From contig NZ_BMOU01000007.1 of assembly GCF_014647235.1 (NCBI RefSeq), forward strand, positions 65,987-129,986: a DNA stretch of 64,000 bases, given 5' to 3'. The position numbers and the translations under genes were made by a program. This DNA comes from Haloarcula pellucida. GTDB lineage: Archaea > Halobacteriota > Halobacteria > Halobacteriales > Haloarculaceae. Shown piece after piece: positions 7,298-16,154 of this stretch (positions within the stretch are counted from its first letter, which is position 1; each line of letters begins with the position of its first letter). Under the pieces are notes generated by a model. That model searched no databases. It worked only from the letters and a program-made list of their open reading frames with translations, and was not told the DNA's origin.

Positions 7298-8653
7298 ATG
7301 AGCAACCCGGAACTGGACGTCGTCGAGTTCCTGTTGACGACAGCCATCTATAGCGAGCGACAGGACCTCGACCCAGACGACCTGCCCCCGGCCTACCGGG
7401 CGGTGTTCTGGAGCGACGGTGATATCGAGCGACCGCTGTCGGCGACGAACACGACTGCGAGCGAAGCGACCGGCGTCGAACGGCCGTGGAGCGCCGTCTC
7501 GGGCCTGATGTTTACCGACCGCGACGACTTCTCCGGAGCCATCTCCTTCACCGATCAGGAGATGGCCGAGGAGTGGTACATCGAGCGAGTCGACGCCGAC
7601 CGTCTCGAACGCAACCCCGTGCTCGTAGCGGCCTTCGGCAACGAGTTCGACCTGGACTACGAGACGGCACGCGCCACGAACCGCCCCGCGCGCGCCGATC
7701 GCGCGTTCATCGATGCGATGCTGGAGGAGGCGTTCGACAGCGACGACGAGGACGACGAGGAGATGCTGGACCTCGTCGACGTGCGCGCCCCCGCCGAGGT
7801 CGAGACGACGCTGAACGACCTCGTGCTGACGCCCGACCAGGAGGGCGAGATCCAGAAGATAGTGAAGGCCATCGAGCACCGAGACTACCTCGCCCAGATC
7901 GGTCTGCGCGAAATCGGGAAACTGCTGTTCGTCGGCCCGCCGGGCACCGGCAAGACCAGCGTCGCACGGGCGCTCGCCCACGACTTGGACCTCCCGTTCG
8001 TCGAGGTGAAACTGTCGATGATTACGAGCCAGTACCTCGGCGAGACGGCCAAAAACGTCGAGAAGGTGTTCGAGGTGGCCAAACGGCTCTCGCCGTGTAT
8101 CCTCTTTATGGACGAGTTCGACTTCGTCGCGAAGACGCGGTCGTCTGACGAACACGCCGCGATCAAACGCGCCGTCAACACCCTGCTGAAGAGCATCGAC
8201 GAGATCTCGCTGATTCAGGACGAGGTGTTGCTCATCGGCGCGACCAACCACCCCGACCAACTCGACGCGGCGGCGTGGCGGCGCTTCGACGAAATCGTCA
8301 ACTTCCCCAAACCCGACCGCAGCATGCGTGCGGACATCCTCCGCATCGTCACCCGGGAGATGGACATCACCGACTTCGACCCGGACACGCTTGCAGAACT
8401 CACCGAGGGGCTGACCGGGAGTGACCTCCGGATGGTGCTCCGCGAGGCGGTGTTAGAGGCTCTGACCGAGGAGCGCACGACGCTCACGCAGGCGGACCTC
8501 GAAGACGCCATCAAGGACTTCGAGGAGCGTGACAACCTGAAGAACATGGACATGATAGACGGAGACCACGACGCCCTCGTCGCCGGCGGGGACTTCTCCG
8601 AGGACGCCGACGCAGCGAGCGACGGCGGCCACAGCCACGACCACGACCACTGA
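7298..8653 (+). CDS. Single-domain AAA+ ATPase with histidine-rich tail
   Basis: 451 residues. Residues 1-170 form a haloarchaeal-type N-domain ending in an acidic stretch (FDSDDEDDEEML). The AAA module follows: Walker A GPPGTGKT at 213-220, Walker B CILFMDEFD with Asp272/Glu273, sensor-1-like GATNHPDQ, paired arginines in AAWRRFD, and a lid helix GLTGSDLRMVLREA. This is the Cdc48/FtsH/proteasomal-ATPase clade with one ATPase domain and no protease. The tail ends GGHSHDHDH, a possible metal-binding sequence. ATG 7298 is chosen over a GTG two codons upstream. A remodelling role is likely; the partner is unknown. Confidence 0.88.
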   Translation: MSNPELDVVEFLLTTAIYSERQDLDPDDLPPAYRAVFWSDGDIERPLSATNTTASEATGVERPWSAVSGLMFTDRDDFSGAISFTDQEMAEEWYIERVDADRLERNPVLVAAFGNEFDLDYETARATNRPARADRAFIDAMLEEAFDSDDEDDEEMLDLVDVRAPAEVETTLNDLVLTPDQEGEIQKIVKAIEHRDYLAQIGLREIGKLLFVGPPGTGKTSVARALAHDLDLPFVEVKLSMITSQYLGETAKNVEKVFEVAKRLSPCILFMDEFDFVAKTRSSDEHAAIKRAVNTLLKSIDEISLIQDEVLLIGATNHPDQLDAAAWRRFDEIVNFPKPDRSMRADILRIVTREMDITDFDPDTLAELTEGLTGSDLRMVLREAVLEALTEERTTLTQADLEDAIKDFEERDNLKNMDMIDGDHDALVAGGDFSEDADAASDGGHSHDHDH

Positions 8654-8657
8654 TCGG

Positions 8658-9101
8658 TCAGGTCTCGGGCAGGCGACGGACGATGACCACGTCGTAGGCC
8701 GCGTCGGTGCTGATGCGGCCGGCGACGCTGCCGAGCGTCGTGACGAGTCGACCGGCGTTGGCCGACCCGACGAACACCATCGACGCGTCGTTGTGCCGTG
8801 CGAACTTCCGTATCGGCTTTGCGATGCGGTTCCCGGTCGCCTCCCTGACGCAGGTCTCGTACTCGAACGCCGCGTCGGGCGCGATGTCGTGGACCGAGCG
8901 CTCCAGTGACGCGGCGATGGCCTCGAGGTCGAACGGTTCCTCGGGACCGAGCCATCCCGCCTCCCGGGCGTAGTCGACGTTGTTGTTCGGGACGACGGAG
9001 ATCACGAGGACGTCCTCCTCGAGGGCGTCGGCGAACTCACGGGCGCGGACGAGGGCCGCGCGAGCGTGCGTCGAGTCGTCGAACGGAACGACGAATGTCA
9101 T
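8658..9101 (-). CDS. Universal stress protein (UspA fold)
   Basis: 147 residues, one Usp domain: an N-terminal strand MTFVVPFDDSTHARAAL, a central helix-rich region and the C-terminal nucleotide-binding signature VGSANAG...LGSVAGRIST followed by the closing strand YDVVIVRR. The glycines fit the ATP-binding subclass. Cytosolic; haloarchaea carry many paralogues, usually stress- or starvation-linked. It ends 5 bases after the convergent AAA ATPase gene. Specific role unknown. Confidence 0.9.
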   Translation of the reverse strand: MTFVVPFDDSTHARAALVRAREFADALEEDVLVISVVPNNNVDYAREAGWLGPEEPFDLEAIAASLERSVHDIAPDAAFEYETCVREATGNRIAKPIRKFARHNDASMVFVGSANAGRLVTTLGSVAGRISTDAAYDVVIVRRLPET

Positions 9102-9234
9102 ACTGCACCCGTAGTCACGGAGCCGTATAGTTCGTTAGTTCGGCACGGAAAGTGAGTACACGCCACTCCCGCCGTAGTGGCGATCCCATCGGCGAGACAG
9201 ACATTTATGCCGCTCGGTGTCATTTGACACACTC

Positions 9235-9507
9235 ATGGGAGACGACGTGTTCACAGACACCGACGAGACGGCCGACGACTGGGTCGACGTCCGCATGACC
9301 GACCCCGAAGAGGGCGAGTGGGACATCGACGTGGTCGTCGCCGAGGGGCAGGTGGAGTTCGTCGACTTGCGTATCCGGCCGGCCCTGCTCTCGGGGTTCA
9401 TCGAGTGTCTCGTCGACGACGTGGCCGAGGCACGAGCGAAGACGATTATCGCCGACGCCGCCAATCGGCACGGACTGGACCCCGGGGATTTCGTGGCCGA
9501 GGAGTAG
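9235..9507 (+). CDS. Conserved-looking acidic haloarchaeal protein of unknown function
   Basis: 90 residues, no family recognised. It is acidic, with alternating strands (EGEWDIDVVVAEGQVEFVDLRI) and a helical second half (LLSGFIECLVDDVAEARAKTIIADAANRHG). The ATG at 9235 is chosen over a GTG at 9217 because a TATA box (TTTATGC, 9204-9210) sits about 28 bases upstream, giving a leaderless transcript. There are no membrane segments or signal peptide. Function not assigned. Confidence 0.7.
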   Translation: MGDDVFTDTDETADDWVDVRMTDPEEGEWDIDVVVAEGQVEFVDLRIRPALLSGFIECLVDDVAEARAKTIIADAANRHGLDPGDFVAEE

Positions 9508-9577
9508 AAAGGGTCGTCGCGGTCGACACGTCCCCGCCTCGTGCGTCAGCGTCCAGGCGAGACGTCCTCGTCTGGTG

Positions 9578-11182
9578 TCAACGCCCGGTCGAGACGCTGG
9601 TCGACTCGCTGGCCGTCTCGCCGGCGGCGTCGCGCACCGTCACCGTGACGGTGTACGTCTCGCCGGCGCCCTTCTTTATCGACGCCACGAGCGATCCGCC
9701 GGCACTGCTGCCGGCGACGGACTGCGTGACCGACTCCACGGTCCGACCGCCGCCGTCACGCACCGTCACCGTGACCGAGTCGAGGTCACCGTCGACGTCG
9801 CTCACGCGCCAGTCGACGTCGAGTTCGACGTGGGGGTTCGGCGGACTGGTGTCGCGGGCCGACAGCGAGTCGACGGCCGGCGGCGACGCCGCGCGGTCGG
9901 TACCGAACGTCCGGACTGCACCGGTGTCGCTCGCTCCGTCCGGCGTCGTGACGACGGCACGGTACTCGTAGTCGGTGCCCGGTGACAGACCGGAGAGTGA
10001 CACCGCGAACGGCCCGGCGTTGGTGTGCGTCTCGTTGGGCGCGGCCGTCCACGCGTCCGTGCCGGCCTGTCGGTACTGCACGGTGACGGTAGCCTCGTCG
10101 GCCCCGCCGAGACTGGTGAGGTTGCCACCGACCGTGGCCGTCGTCTCGCCGACGCTCGACGCCGCACCGGTGGTGACGGCGGGGTCGGAGATGGTCGTCA
10201 CCGTTCGGACGGCGCCGCGGTCGCCGTCGCCGTCGGTGGTGCTGGCGATGGCGCGGTACTCGTAGGTCGTCCCGGGCGACAGCGCACCCACCGTGGCCGA
10301 GAACGTGCCGTCGGAGGCCAGCGTCGCGTCGGCACGGTCCCAGTTCTCGGCGCCAATCTGCCGGTACTCGAAGGCGACGACCTCGGGACTAGCGCCGCCG
10401 AAGTCGGCTATCTCGCCGGTGAGCGTCGCGTTCGTCCGGGTGACGTCGGTCGCCGCGCCGGTCAGGACACGCACCGGGTCGTCGGTCCGGAACGTCGACC
10501 GGGCGCTGAGCGCCTCGTCGCCGTCGGCGGCGCGGATAGTCACCCGATACTCGTAGTCGGTGGCCGCCGAGAGGCCAGCGACCTGTTCGGCGACCGGTCC
10601 GGTGGTCCCTATCTGCCGTTCGTCGGTGTACGTCCAGCTATCGGCCGACTGCGGCTTGTACTCGAACTGAACGAGCGCCGCCGTCGCCCCGCCGAGGTCC
10701 GTGACGTTCGCCCGGAGCGTCGCGGCGCTCTCGTTGACGCCCGTGGCCCCTGTCGCGACCACGTCGGGGCGGTCGCGGAGCGTCGTGAACGTCCGCACGT
10801 CGCCGGTTGCGACCGATCCGTTGGCCGTCGCCGCGGCGTAGTACTCGTACTCGGTCTCCGGGTGGAGGTCCGTCAGTTCGACGTACTGCAGGCCCGTCGT
10901 CGTCACGTTAGTGACCCGTTCACGTTGCCAGTCGCTGGTCCCGTTGGGTCGATAGTAGACACTGACGGTCGCCGTCTCGTCGTCCGGCAACCGTGTCACG
11001 TTTGCCCCGGTGACCATCGACGTCTCGGAGAGCGGGTCCGCCCACGCAGTCTGTACGGCGAGGTCGTCTGTGCTCGTCGCGGCCGCCGCCGTCGTCACGC
11101 CGGCCCCAGCGGCCACGAGACCGACGGTGAGCAGGAGTGCGACCACGACTGTGCGCGCTCCAGTTGCTGTGTGCTGTTGCAT
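9578..11182 (-). CDS. Secreted protein with repeated fibronectin type III-like domains
   Basis: 534 residues. A Sec-type signal peptide covers about residues 8-35 (VVVALLLTVGLVAAGAGVTT...AAA). Four FN3-like domains of about 90 residues follow, each ending in a D-Y-E-Y-R or E-Y-E-Y motif (SPGTTYEYRA, SPGTDYEYRA) and a V-R-T-F/V-T strand. The last about 100 residues form a different beta domain (VDSLSARDTSPPNPHVELD). No C-terminal membrane anchor is seen, so it may be released or bound by partners. Start ATG 11182 fits the TATA box at 11206-11218; an upstream ATG at 11221 precedes that box and is rejected. Confidence 0.78.
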   Translation of the reverse strand: MQQHTATGARTVVVALLLTVGLVAAGAGVTTAAAATSTDDLAVQTAWADPLSETSMVTGANVTRLPDDETATVSVYYRPNGTSDWQRERVTNVTTTGLQYVELTDLHPETEYEYYAAATANGSVATGDVRTFTTLRDRPDVVATGATGVNESAATLRANVTDLGGATAALVQFEYKPQSADSWTYTDERQIGTTGPVAEQVAGLSAATDYEYRVTIRAADGDEALSARSTFRTDDPVRVLTGAATDVTRTNATLTGEIADFGGASPEVVAFEYRQIGAENWDRADATLASDGTFSATVGALSPGTTYEYRAIASTTDGDGDRGAVRTVTTISDPAVTTGAASSVGETTATVGGNLTSLGGADEATVTVQYRQAGTDAWTAAPNETHTNAGPFAVSLSGLSPGTDYEYRAVVTTPDGASDTGAVRTFGTDRAASPPAVDSLSARDTSPPNPHVELDVDWRVSDVDGDLDSVTVTVRDGGGRTVESVTQSVAGSSAGGSLVASIKKGAGETYTVTVTVRDAAGETASESTSVSTGR

Positions 11183-11205
11183 CGAACTCTCGTTCACAGT
11201 TATTC

Positions 11206-11218
11206 GATATAAAATTTT
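11206..11218 (-). promoter_or_regulatory. TATA box fixing a leaderless start
   Basis: On the minus strand AAAATTTTATATC, centred 29 bases from the ATG at 11182. The spacing implies transcription begins at or within a few bases of that ATG, which decides the start of the fibronectin-III-like protein. Confidence 0.65.
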
Positions 11219-11304
11219 CATCGGTGCTGTAACGTCGAAGATGGGTTTCCGGGCGGGGTTCCGAGGCGCGACCTTTTTCCACGGCAGTCACGGAGTGTGA
11301 CGCG

Positions 11305-12180
11305 ATGGAGGTCACGCTGCTGGGCACCGGCGACACGACGGGCACGCCGACGGTCGACTGCGACTGTGAGACCTGCGAGCGCGCCCACGACCCCGGCCCG
11401 GAACTTCGCGAGCGACTGCGCGAGCGAGGCGTCGACCCGAGCGAGGGCGTCGAGCGCTCTCGCTTCTCGGTGTACGTCCGGAACGAGGAGACCGGCGAGT
11501 CCCTCCTCGTGGACGCCAGTCCGGACTTCCGCCACCAGTTTCTCACGCAGGACGTGGGACTCCCCGACGCGGCCATCGTCACGCACGTCCACTTCGACCA
11601 TCTGGACGGATTGGGCAACGCCTACCGCCTGTTCGACGACCTCCCGGTGTACGCCGCCGACGAGACGGACCCGGTCACCGGCGAGAGCGTCGCCGAGGGG
11701 ATACGGAGTCGCTACGACTACCTCGACACCGTCTCCGTCCACCCGCAGACGCCCCACGAACCGTTCACCGTCGCCGGGCTGGAGGTGACGCTCGTGCCCG
11801 TCGAACACCCGCCGCTGCTGTGTTACGGCCTCCGCATCGAGGAACCGGAGAGCGGCGCGGTGCTTTCCATCTCGGGGGACACCTGCTACGAGATTCCCGA
11901 CCGCTCGAAGGCCGCGCTCTCGGGTGCCGACCTCGCGCTGGTCGAGGGCATCGTCCACGAGGAGGCCTGCGAGTTCCACCCGAAGGGCGGCGCTCACCAC
12001 GACGAGGACGGCGTGCCGCGGACGTTCGGCACGAAGCACATGACCCTGCCCGGTGCGCGGGACTTCGCCGACGATATCGACGCCGAATCGTACCGCATCG
12101 TCCACACGGCCCACTACGTCCCCGCCGACCGGGCGTTCGCCGACGACATCGCCGTCGACGGCGAGTGTTTCTCGCTGTGA
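11305..12180 (+). CDS. MBL-fold metallohydrolase, PhnP-like
   Basis: 291 residues of the metallo-beta-lactamase fold. The HxHxDH motif is HVHFDHLDG (His94, His96, Asp98, His99), with later metal ligands in ISGDTCYE and the near-C-terminal HTAHY. The N-terminal cysteine set Cys19, Cys21, Cys24 with His28 matches the structural zinc of PhnP-type phosphodiesterases. No phosphonate genes are nearby, so it is probably a cyclic phosphodiesterase or tRNase Z-like hydrolase with unknown substrate. Start ATG at 11305. Confidence 0.9.
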   Translation: MEVTLLGTGDTTGTPTVDCDCETCERAHDPGPELRERLRERGVDPSEGVERSRFSVYVRNEETGESLLVDASPDFRHQFLTQDVGLPDAAIVTHVHFDHLDGLGNAYRLFDDLPVYAADETDPVTGESVAEGIRSRYDYLDTVSVHPQTPHEPFTVAGLEVTLVPVEHPPLLCYGLRIEEPESGAVLSISGDTCYEIPDRSKAALSGADLALVEGIVHEEACEFHPKGGAHHDEDGVPRTFGTKHMTLPGARDFADDIDAESYRIVHTAHYVPADRAFADDIAVDGECFSL

Positions 12181-12246
12181 GGGCGGCCGATTCGGCTACG
12201 TGAAAGCGACCGCACACTTTTGTGCGGTGGAATCACACACGACAGC

Positions 12247-12564
12247 ATGGACAGGCGTGGTATCGCGGAGACCGTCGGGGCGGCGCTGGTCAGCGGCGGC
12301 CTCGCCGTCGTCGGGTTGTGGCTGTTCGCCGACTACGTCGACTGGGTCCTCGTCGTCGGCCTCGTCGCCTGCGTCGCCATCGCCACGGCCGCGAACTACC
12401 GCGCCCGGACCGGCCACGCCGAGAACGTCGCGGCGGAGGCCCCGGCGGAGACAGCCGACAACTACGAGGGCCACACACAGACCGCGACCGGCGACGGCGG
12501 GACCGTCTCCGACGACTGGACCCGCGACGGCCCGGCCGACGCCGAGAGCGACCGTGTCCAGTAA
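12247..12564 (+). CDS. Small two-helix membrane protein
   Basis: 105 residues beginning MDRRGIAETVGAALVSGG. Two adjacent hydrophobic segments (about 10-28 and 33-53) are followed by a polar acidic cytosolic tail (ETADNYEGHTQTATGDGG). The ATG at 12247 is preferred because upstream in-frame codons are poor. No family recognised. A second small hydrophobic frame follows on the same strand, so the two may form a minor membrane operon. Confidence 0.65.
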   Translation: MDRRGIAETVGAALVSGGLAVVGLWLFADYVDWVLVVGLVACVAIATAANYRARTGHAENVAAEAPAETADNYEGHTQTATGDGGTVSDDWTRDGPADAESDRVQ

Positions 12565-12588
12565 GTACGGGCGACGCTATCGGTCGCT

Positions 12589-12762
12589 GTGGACCGCACG
12601 TGGCCGTATCCGCTGGTGGGCGGGCTAGTGGCGTTTCTCGTCTCGGTGAGCGGCGACCTCCTCGCGACCGGCGAGGTGGCGTGGGCGGTAGACGCCGTCG
12701 TCGCGTTCGCGCTGGCGCTGGCGGTCGACCACCAGTTCCGGACTGCGAGGTGGCGCGAGTGA
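12589..12762 (+). CDS. Small membrane protein (57 aa)
   Basis: GTG-started frame of 57 residues, MDRTWPYPLVGGLVAF to the end HQFRTARWRE. Two hydrophobic stretches (about 8-26 and 30-48) are separated by a short charged turn, and the tail is basic, as expected for a membrane hairpin. It starts 24 bases after the preceding small membrane protein and ends one base before the convergent large gene. Codon use is strongly G/C-ending. No family recognised. Confidence 0.5.
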   Translation: MDRTWPYPLVGGLVAFLVSVSGDLLATGEVAWAVDAVVAFALALAVDHQFRTARWRE

Positions 12763-12763
12763 G

Positions 12764-13714
12764 TCACAGGAACCGGTCGAGCCCCGTCTGTCGCCGCCGC
12801 GTCCCCGCCGGATCGGGGTCCCACGGCGTGCGCTCGGCCCGGAGCGCCTCGCCGTCGACGGTCGGCGCGTCGGCCTTCTCGTGTCCCTCGCAGTCGGGGC
12901 CGCACTCCTCGCTCGCCCGAACGGGACGGTCCTTCCACGTACAGTGGGGGATTCCGTCCGCATCGGGCGAGCAGTTCGCACACGGCGGATAGTCGAAGCT
13001 CCGCCACCCCTTTCCGTAGGCGCGCTCGGCGAGTCGGGTCCGGGCGCTGGCCTTCTCGGCGGCCGAGACGACGCGCACGTCCGCCCGGAGCGGCTTTCGC
13101 TCTCGGAGTTCGACGCCCGCCTCGTCGGTCGGGAGGTCGGTCGCCTCGCGGACGATCTCGCGGTCGCCGCTCTCGGGGTCGAACCGCCAGACGCCGACTT
13201 CATCGGGGATGCGGTTGAGGTGGGCGCGCGTGACGTAGTCGGCCGTCGCCAGCACGACCCGGTCGACGAGCGCCAGCGAGACGTCGGTTCGCAACTGCGT
13301 CTGGAGGTCACCCGGCCGGTCGAGGTCCGGTTTGTTCTCGATAGCGGTGATGCCCTCGATCCAGTCTGGGTAGCGGGCGGTCTGGCGGACGTAGGTGCGC
13401 CCGCCGTGTCGCTCGCGCTCGAAGAAGCCCCGCTCTATCGCCAGTTCGGTCGCCCGCTCGGCGCGGTCGGGGTGACAGTCGAAGGCGTCCTTCCAGTAGC
13501 GCGCCCGCCCCGGACCCACGTCGGCCTCGATAGCGGTCGTCGGGAGACGCTCGGGCGTGATGGCGGCCCGCCGAGAGACGGCGTCGGTCGGGTGGACGAC
13601 GACGGTATCGAGGACTCGTCGACCGTGGACGTGACCGCCTAGCTGCCGGCTGACGAGGTGGCCCTCGCGTTCGAGGGCCGCACACAGCGCCAGTTCGAAG
13701 CCGAACTCCCGCAC
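12764..13714 (-). CDS. Haloarchaeal DUF5787-like protein
   Basis: 316 residues. The N-terminus (REFGFELALCAALEREGHLVSRQLGG) and the central AIENKPDLDRPGDLQTQLR segment look like a restriction-endonuclease-like core, but the catalytic pattern is not certain. Near the C-terminus four cysteines and a histidine (PPCANCSPDADGIPHC, then ECGPDC) suggest a zinc site. The GTG at 13714 is preferred because a TATA box (CTTTTATCGC, minus strand, about 13735-13745) lies 25 bases upstream. The family assignment is from memory of haloarchaeal proteins; function unknown. Confidence 0.75.
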   Translation of the reverse strand: MREFGFELALCAALEREGHLVSRQLGGHVHGRRVLDTVVVHPTDAVSRRAAITPERLPTTAIEADVGPGRARYWKDAFDCHPDRAERATELAIERGFFERERHGGRTYVRQTARYPDWIEGITAIENKPDLDRPGDLQTQLRTDVSLALVDRVVLATADYVTRAHLNRIPDEVGVWRFDPESGDREIVREATDLPTDEAGVELRERKPLRADVRVVSAAEKASARTRLAERAYGKGWRSFDYPPCANCSPDADGIPHCTWKDRPVRASEECGPDCEGHEKADAPTVDGEALRAERTPWDPDPAGTRRRQTGLDRFL

Positions 13715-14020
13715 GGGCAGAGACAGGGGCGAGAGCGATAAAAGGGGCGCGCTCAACGCCGTCATCGTCGAGTCCCCCGTGGCTTCCCATGGGGCTTCCG
13801 CCCGCGCTACGTCGGCTGTCCCACCGGTTCGGGACGCCGTCGGCATGGCCGCCCAGCGGATGGTCGAGATTCACACGGTGTGTGCATCGACGGCGCCCCG
13901 GAGAACGCCAGTGCGTCGCCGACGATGTGAGAAGGGGGTCCTTTCAGGTCGTGAAGTCGTCACCGAGCGTTTATTACGGCACAGAGAATCGGTCGGAGTG
14001 TATGGGGCTGGTGACAGCAG
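13715..14020. other. Divergent intergenic region
   Basis: About 306 bases between two divergent genes. The left end holds the TATA box of the DUF5787-like gene (about 13735-13745). The right end holds TTTATTAC (13969-13976), a TATA-like sequence for the response regulator. Open frames between them have unconvincing composition and I see no gene. Confidence 0.55.
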
Positions 14021-14410
14021 ATGGGAACGGGGAGAGACGTGAGTGAGCGCCGGTACCGGGTGCTCGTCGTCGACGACGACCCGATGGTCGCGACGCTCGT
14101 CGCCGAGTACCTCGAACACCTCGACGGCGACCTGTCGGTGACCTACACGACTGCACCGACGACGGCCTTAGAGCGACTGGACGACTCGTTCGACTGCGTC
14201 GTGACCGACTACGAGATGCCGGTGATGGACGGCGTGACGCTGGTAGAACAGACCGACGTCGACGTCGGGGCCGTCCTGTACACGGCGACCGACGAGAGCG
14301 GCGTCGCGACGGCCGCGAAATCGGTCGGCGCAGCGTACATGCGAAAGCGGTCGAACACCGACCACTACGTCGACCTCGCCGAACTGGTCCGAAAACAGGC
14401 CGCGACGTAG
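14021..14410 (+). CDS. Stand-alone response regulator receiver domain
   Basis: 129 residues consisting of one REC domain. The acidic pocket is Asp18-Asp20 (VLVVDDDPM), the phosphoacceptor is Asp63 in [12 protein letters not shown], the switch Thr lies in VLYTATDE and the conserved Lys in YMRKRSN. There is no output domain, so it may relay phosphate or bind a partner. A GTG at 14039 (with GGGGAG upstream) is an alternative start giving 123 residues. No histidine kinase is adjacent; haloarchaea commonly scatter such genes. Confidence 0.9.
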   Translation: MGTGRDVSERRYRVLVVDDDPMVATLVAEYLEHLDGDLSVTYTTAPTTALERLDDSFDCVVTDYEMPVMDGVTLVEQTDVDVGAVLYTATDESGVATAAKSVGAAYMRKRSNTDHYVDLAELVRKQAAT

Positions 14411-14534
14411 CGCCGCCGAGCGAACCGTACACGCGACACGCGGAGTCGCGGATCCGGGCATCTGCCGCCCACGACCCGCAAACAGTAGGTTTATCAGTCG
14501 CACGCGGCGAATCTCCACCAAGATTACTCTCGAA

Positions 14535-15767
14535 ATGACATCGAACAAACAACCGGAGGTGAACATCGGACTCGTCGGGCACGTCGATCACGGGAAGACG
14601 ACCCTGGTACAGGCGCTGTCCGGCGAATGGACCGACCAGCACTCCGAGGAGATGAAGCGCGGTATCTCTATCCGGCTCGGCTACGCCGACGCCACGTTCC
14701 GGCGCTGTCCCGAGGAGGACGAACCGGACGCCTTCACGGTCGACGAACGCTGTGAAGAACACGACGTAGACACCGACTACCTCCGGACGGTGTCGTTCGT
14801 CGACGCCCCCGGTCACGAGACGCTGATGGCGACGATGCTTTCGGGTGCGGCCATCATGGACGGCGCCGTCCTCGTCGTCTCCGCGACCGAACCCGTCCCG
14901 CAGGCCCAGACCGAAGAGCACCTGAGCGCGCTCGACATCATCGGCATCGACAACATCGTCATCGCCCAGAACAAGGTCGACCTCGTCGACGAGGAACGGG
15001 CGATGCAAAACTACGAGCAGATACAGGAGTTCGTCGAGGGGACCGTCGCCGAAGACGCTCCCATCGTCCCCATCAGCGCCCAGCAGGAGGCCAACATCGA
15101 CCTCCTCATCGACGCCATCGAGCGCGAGATTCCGACCCCCGAGCGGGACCCCGAAGCCGACGCCCGCATGATGGTCGCACGCTCGTTCGACATCAACCGC
15201 CCCGGCACCACGTGGGAGGACCTCCTCGGTGGGGTGCTGGGTGGGTCGCTCGTGCAGGGGAAACTCGAAGCCGACGACGAGGTCGAACTGCGCCCCGGCC
15301 GTGAAGTCGAGGAAGGCGGCAAGACCGAGTGGCGCCCCGTCACCACGGACGTCCGCTCGCTGCAGGCCGGCGGCGACTTCGTCGACGAAGTCACGCCCGG
15401 CGGACTGCTGGGCGTCGGGACCGGACTCGACCCTGCCATCACGAAAGGTGACGCGTTGGCCGGTCAGGTCGCCGGGCCGCCCGGCAGTCTCCCGCCGACC
15501 CACGAGCAGTTCACGATGGACGTGGACTTACTCGAACGCATCGTCGGCGACGACGGCGGCGAAGTCGAGGAGATATCGACCGGCGAACCGCTGATGCTCA
15601 CCATCGGCACCGCAACCACCGTCGGGTCGGTCACCAGCGCCCGCGACGGCGAGTGTGAACTCGCCCTCAAACGGCCGGTGTGTGCCGAAGCCGGTGCGAA
15701 GATAGCTATCAACCGCCGTGTCGGGGCCCGATGGCGACTCATCGGCGTCGGCACGCTGCGTGGATGA
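14535..15767 (+). CDS. eif2g: Translation initiation factor aIF2, gamma subunit (GTPase)
   Basis: 410 residues, the usual length. It carries Met-tRNAi to the small ribosomal subunit in a heterotrimer with the alpha and beta subunits. G motifs: GHVDHGKT (15-22), DAPGH (90-94), NKVD (146-149); domains II and III follow. The zinc-knuckle insert keeps only two cysteines (Cys58, Cys73) where four are usual in other archaea. TATA-like GGTTTATC lies at about 14488. It heads the PIN-Rpo7-Spt4-DUF359 operon, whose order is widely conserved in Euryarchaeota. Confidence 0.97.
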   Translation: MTSNKQPEVNIGLVGHVDHGKTTLVQALSGEWTDQHSEEMKRGISIRLGYADATFRRCPEEDEPDAFTVDERCEEHDVDTDYLRTVSFVDAPGHETLMATMLSGAAIMDGAVLVVSATEPVPQAQTEEHLSALDIIGIDNIVIAQNKVDLVDEERAMQNYEQIQEFVEGTVAEDAPIVPISAQQEANIDLLIDAIEREIPTPERDPEADARMMVARSFDINRPGTTWEDLLGGVLGGSLVQGKLEADDEVELRPGREVEEGGKTEWRPVTTDVRSLQAGGDFVDEVTPGGLLGVGTGLDPAITKGDALAGQVAGPPGSLPPTHEQFTMDVDLLERIVGDDGGEVEEISTGEPLMLTIGTATTVGSVTSARDGECELALKRPVCAEAGAKIAINRRVGARWRLIGVGTLRG

Positions 15768-16153
15768 TCGTCCTGGATACGAACGCGCTCATGATGCCGG
15801 TCGAATGTAACGTCCGCGTGTTCGAGGAACTCGACAGGGTGCTTTCGGACACGCCCGAGACGGACCGCGACTACGTCGTCCCCGAAGCGGTCCGCGAGGA
15901 ACTGGAGAAACTCGCCGACGGCGCCGGCGCGGAGGCGACGGCCGCTGGCGTCGGACGGGACCTCCTCGAACGGTGTTCGGTCGTCGATACCGAGGCCGAC
16001 TACGCCGACGACGCCGTCCTCGAACTCGCGACGCGACCGGAGACGACACACGCGGTGACGAACGACAAACCCCTCAAACGCCGCCTGCTCGGCGCAAGCG
16101 TTCCAGTAATTAGTTTAAGGGGCCAGAACAAACTCGGTATCACTCAACCATAA
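15764..16153 (+). CDS. PIN-domain nuclease, Fcf1/Utp23-like
   Basis: 129 residues of one PIN domain. It begins [11 protein letters not shown] with Asp5 as the first acidic metal ligand, then [13 protein letters not shown], the ADDAVLELA acidic site and [14 protein letters not shown] near the end. Its ATG overlaps the stop of aIF2-gamma (ATGA). This gene is typically found in archaea between eif2g and rpoE1 and is thought to act in rRNA processing, not as a toxin; there is no antitoxin beside it. The upstream ATG at 15680 lies deep within eif2g and is rejected. Confidence 0.9.
   Translation: MIVLDTNALMMPVECNVRVFEELDRVLSDTPETDRDYVVPEAVREELEKLADGAGAEATAAGVGRDLLERCSVVDTEADYADDAVLELATRPETTHAVTNDKPLKRRLLGASVPVISLRGQNKLGITQP
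16108..16120 (+). promoter_or_regulatory. Possible internal promoter for rpoE1
   Basis: AATTAGTTTAAGG inside the end of the PIN gene resembles a haloarchaeal BRE/TATA element and lies about 40 bases before the rpoE1 ATG at 16155. It stands out from the surrounding GC-rich coding sequence, so RNA polymerase genes may be transcribed separately from aIF2-gamma. Inferred from sequence alone. Confidence 0.4.
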
Positions 16154-16154
16154 T

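Noticed and set aside
13779-14042. Plus-strand frame between the DUF5787-like gene and the response regulator
   Set aside because: Composition is Arg/Pro-rich without pattern, it overlaps the predicted promoters of both flanking genes, and no start signal is seen.
13974-15503. Long minus-strand frame of about 509 codons across aIF2-gamma and the response regulator
   Set aside because: Shadow frame; the plus-strand genes carry complete G motifs and receiver-domain residues.
15764-16153. VapC toxin interpretation of the PIN gene
   Set aside because: No antitoxin is adjacent and the conserved position between eif2g and rpoE1 indicates an RNA-processing protein.
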